DNA from: Fimenecus sp051881335 | GTDB taxonomy: Bacteria; Bacillota; Clostridia; Oscillospirales; Acutalibacteraceae | Direction of reading: 5' to 3' | DNA: 49,814 nt | Assembly: GCA_051881335.1 (NCBI GenBank) | Contig: JBJEPR010000153.1 | Span: 1-49,814 of the forward strand | In this document: positions 48,544-49,814 of the stretch, piece by piece | Position numbering within the stretch: the stretch's first letter is position 1 | How the letters are laid out: each line of letters opens with the position of its first letter | Notes under the pieces: model-generated | Databases searched by the model: none | What the model was told of the DNA's origin: nothing | What the model saw: only the letters and a program-made list of their open reading frames with translations | Made by a program: the position numbers and the translations under genes

Positions 48544-49740
48544 ATGACCAAGAACACACCCTTTCGCAAGCGTATGTTCTGCACCGTCTTCTGTGCCTTG
48601 CTTGTACTTACTTGTGTTTGCGTATTTCAGGCTTCGGCGGAAGAGGATATTTGGGATGGGAGCACCGCGGCAGTCTATGCGGGCGGCACAGGCACGGCAG
48701 AGAACCCGTACCAAATTGAAAACGGCGCGCAACTGAAAAAGTTTTCGGACGAAGTCAACGGCGGGCAAACAGCCGTTTGCGCTGTGCTGACAAAAGACAT
48801 CGTTCTCAATGACGGTATCATAGCAGAAGGTGCACAGAACACCAATGTGTGGACACCCATCGGCAATTATTCCAATATGTATAGCGGTATCTTTGACGGA
48901 CAAGGGCACACAATCAGCGGGCTTTACAAATCGGAATTGGATTTTTCACAAATGTATGTTGGGCTGTTCGGCTATATCGGCACGGCGGGTATGGTCAAAA
49001 ATGTCGGCATCACGAACAGTTATTTGAACGGTATGACCGTCGGCACTTTTGCCGGACATAATTTGGGTACGATTGAAAACTGTTATACAACCAATTCCAA
49101 GGTCACTGCAATCGGCTTTTGCGGCGGTATCATCGGCGGCAACGGTGAAAACGGCACGGTCAAAAACTGTTATTCCACCGCCGCTGTTTTGGTTGACACC
49201 GAAACGGGATATGATACAAGCAATTTCGGCGGCATTTGCGGGCACAATGCTAACCTAAACGAAACCGCCATTGAAAATTGTTATTATGATGCGACACAAT
49301 GTGAAGGAACTTTTGCCGCAGGCATTGGGGCGGACAGCAACGCATTTGCGAGCGGCGAGGTTGCATACTTGTTACAGCAAGCCGCAGGCGATACACAAGC
49401 ACAAATTTGGGGACAAAAAGCCACTGTGGCAGGGTCTTCCCCTGTTTTAACGGCGGAGGAAATTTATAAAGTTCGCCCTGTTCTCAATACCGCAGGCGAA
49501 ACGGTCAGCTACACTGTGCACGGCTTCGGCGATGTGAACAATGACGGCTTTGTAACAGAGGCAGATTACCCGCTGTTGATTGAAAATATGTGGGAAAAAC
49601 CGAGCGATAAAACCGCCGTGTTGTCAAGCGATATAAACCGTGACGGCGTCATCGATGCATTTGACGCGGCAAATTTGAATTTAATGCTTACGGGTGCATA
49701 CGCGTTGCAAATTGACGAAAACGGCGCATTACAAGCATAA
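48544..49740 (+). CDS. Secreted GLUG-repeat protein with C-terminal type I dockerin
   Basis: 398 residues. Signal peptide 1-32 (ending ASA). A first domain has GTAENPYQIENGAQL and FDGQGHTISGL, then GLUG-type repeats (GLFGYIG..VKNVGI; GGIIGGNGENGTVKNCY; FGGICGHNANLNETAIENCYY) form a probable right-handed beta structure. The end holds two calcium-loop repeats of a dockerin (GDVNNDGFVTEADY; SDINRDGVIDAFDAANLNLML), which would bind a cohesin on a scaffold protein not in this window. GLUG proteins are often surface or adhesion proteins. The ATG at 48544 follows AAAGGAGATGGAAG. Confidence 0.85.
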   Translation: MTKNTPFRKRMFCTVFCALLVLTCVCVFQASAEEDIWDGSTAAVYAGGTGTAENPYQIENGAQLKKFSDEVNGGQTAVCAVLTKDIVLNDGIIAEGAQNTNVWTPIGNYSNMYSGIFDGQGHTISGLYKSELDFSQMYVGLFGYIGTAGMVKNVGITNSYLNGMTVGTFAGHNLGTIENCYTTNSKVTAIGFCGGIIGGNGENGTVKNCYSTAAVLVDTETGYDTSNFGGICGHNANLNETAIENCYYDATQCEGTFAAGIGADSNAFASGEVAYLLQQAAGDTQAQIWGQKATVAGSSPVLTAEEIYKVRPVLNTAGETVSYTVHGFGDVNNDGFVTEADYPLLIENMWEKPSDKTAVLSSDINRDGVIDAFDAANLNLMLTGAYALQIDENGALQA

Positions 49741-49765
49741 AAACAACCACAAGCACAGCAAAAGG

Positions 49766-49783
49766 GGCTGTAAAAAAACAGCC
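49766..49783 (+). terminator. Weak hairpin after the dockerin gene
   Basis: Stem GGCTGT/ACAGCC with a 6-base A-rich loop, 25 bases behind the stop; no T run follows, so termination is doubtful. Confidence 0.35.
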
Positions 49784-49814
49784 GAAATAATAACTGGGAT
49801 TCACGAAGAAGTGA

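Overview
The window looks like a chromosomal stretch of an anaerobic, Gram-positive Clostridia member, most likely an Oscillospiraceae/Ruminococcaceae-type gut Firmicute. The evidence is a CtsR-McsA-McsB-ClpC stress operon with CtsR heptad operators, Gram-positive LexA boxes (GAAC-N4-GTTC), an ECF vitamin transporter, a sortase-type surface protein, a type I dockerin, and a flavin/FeS NADH-ferredoxin oxidoreductase of the HydBC/Bfu kind. Almost all genes are on the minus strand. No tRNA, rRNA, CRISPR array, transposase or integrase was recognised.

Layout by position. 1-4169: end of a surface polysaccharide operon read right to left (phosphoglycosyl transferase, HpcH/HpaI-type aldolase, D-2-hydroxyacid dehydrogenase, GT4 glycosyltransferase, nucleotide-sugar dehydrogenase cut by the window edge). 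4238-7870: an isolated phage-like cassette (sigma-region-4-like protein, BppU-like tail protein, GH25 endolysin, XhlA-like protein, holin) behind a near-consensus promoter with a LexA box; no head, terminase or integrase genes accompany it. 7890-12490: ctsR-mcsA-mcsB-clpC. 12600-23885: single genes and short units (GPH sugar symporter, ABC exporter, mtaB, esterase, MATE exporter, Sir2 deacetylase, SAM methyltransferase). 23885-26537: a ligase-ACP-acyltransferase fusion. 26627-32227: a LexA-controlled uvrB-uvrA-DUF5131 operon. 32264-32832: a small insert bounded by two 37-bp near-identical terminator repeats, holding a ribbon-helix-helix gene and a frameshifted small ORF. 32837-34125: pyrE-radC.

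34215-42378 is a run of closely spaced genes behind a cobalamin riboswitch. It reads: surface-anchored alpha/alpha-toroid protein, DUF4430 lipoprotein, EcfT, double EcfA, S component, metF, then DUF5685, a J-domain protein lacking HPD, and a membrane protein. The first two proteins carry separately the two folds that are fused in animal intrinsic factor/transcobalamin. I read this as a B12 capture and uptake system whose product would support B12-dependent methionine synthesis, to which MetF supplies methyl groups.

42393-47469 encodes a three-subunit electron-transfer complex (NuoE-like, NuoF-like, and a NuoG-like subunit with an embedded NfnB/GltD flavoprotein). A perfect 12-bp-arm palindrome separates it from a divergent PHP-domain gene. 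The window ends with a secreted GLUG-repeat/dockerin protein.

The two most interesting systems are the SOS-controlled lysis/tail cassette and the split intrinsic-factor-like B12 system. All assignments come from reading the sequence and remembered family features; no searches were run. Starts were moved from the longest ORF to an internal codon where a Shine-Dalgarno sequence or the family N-terminus favoured it.
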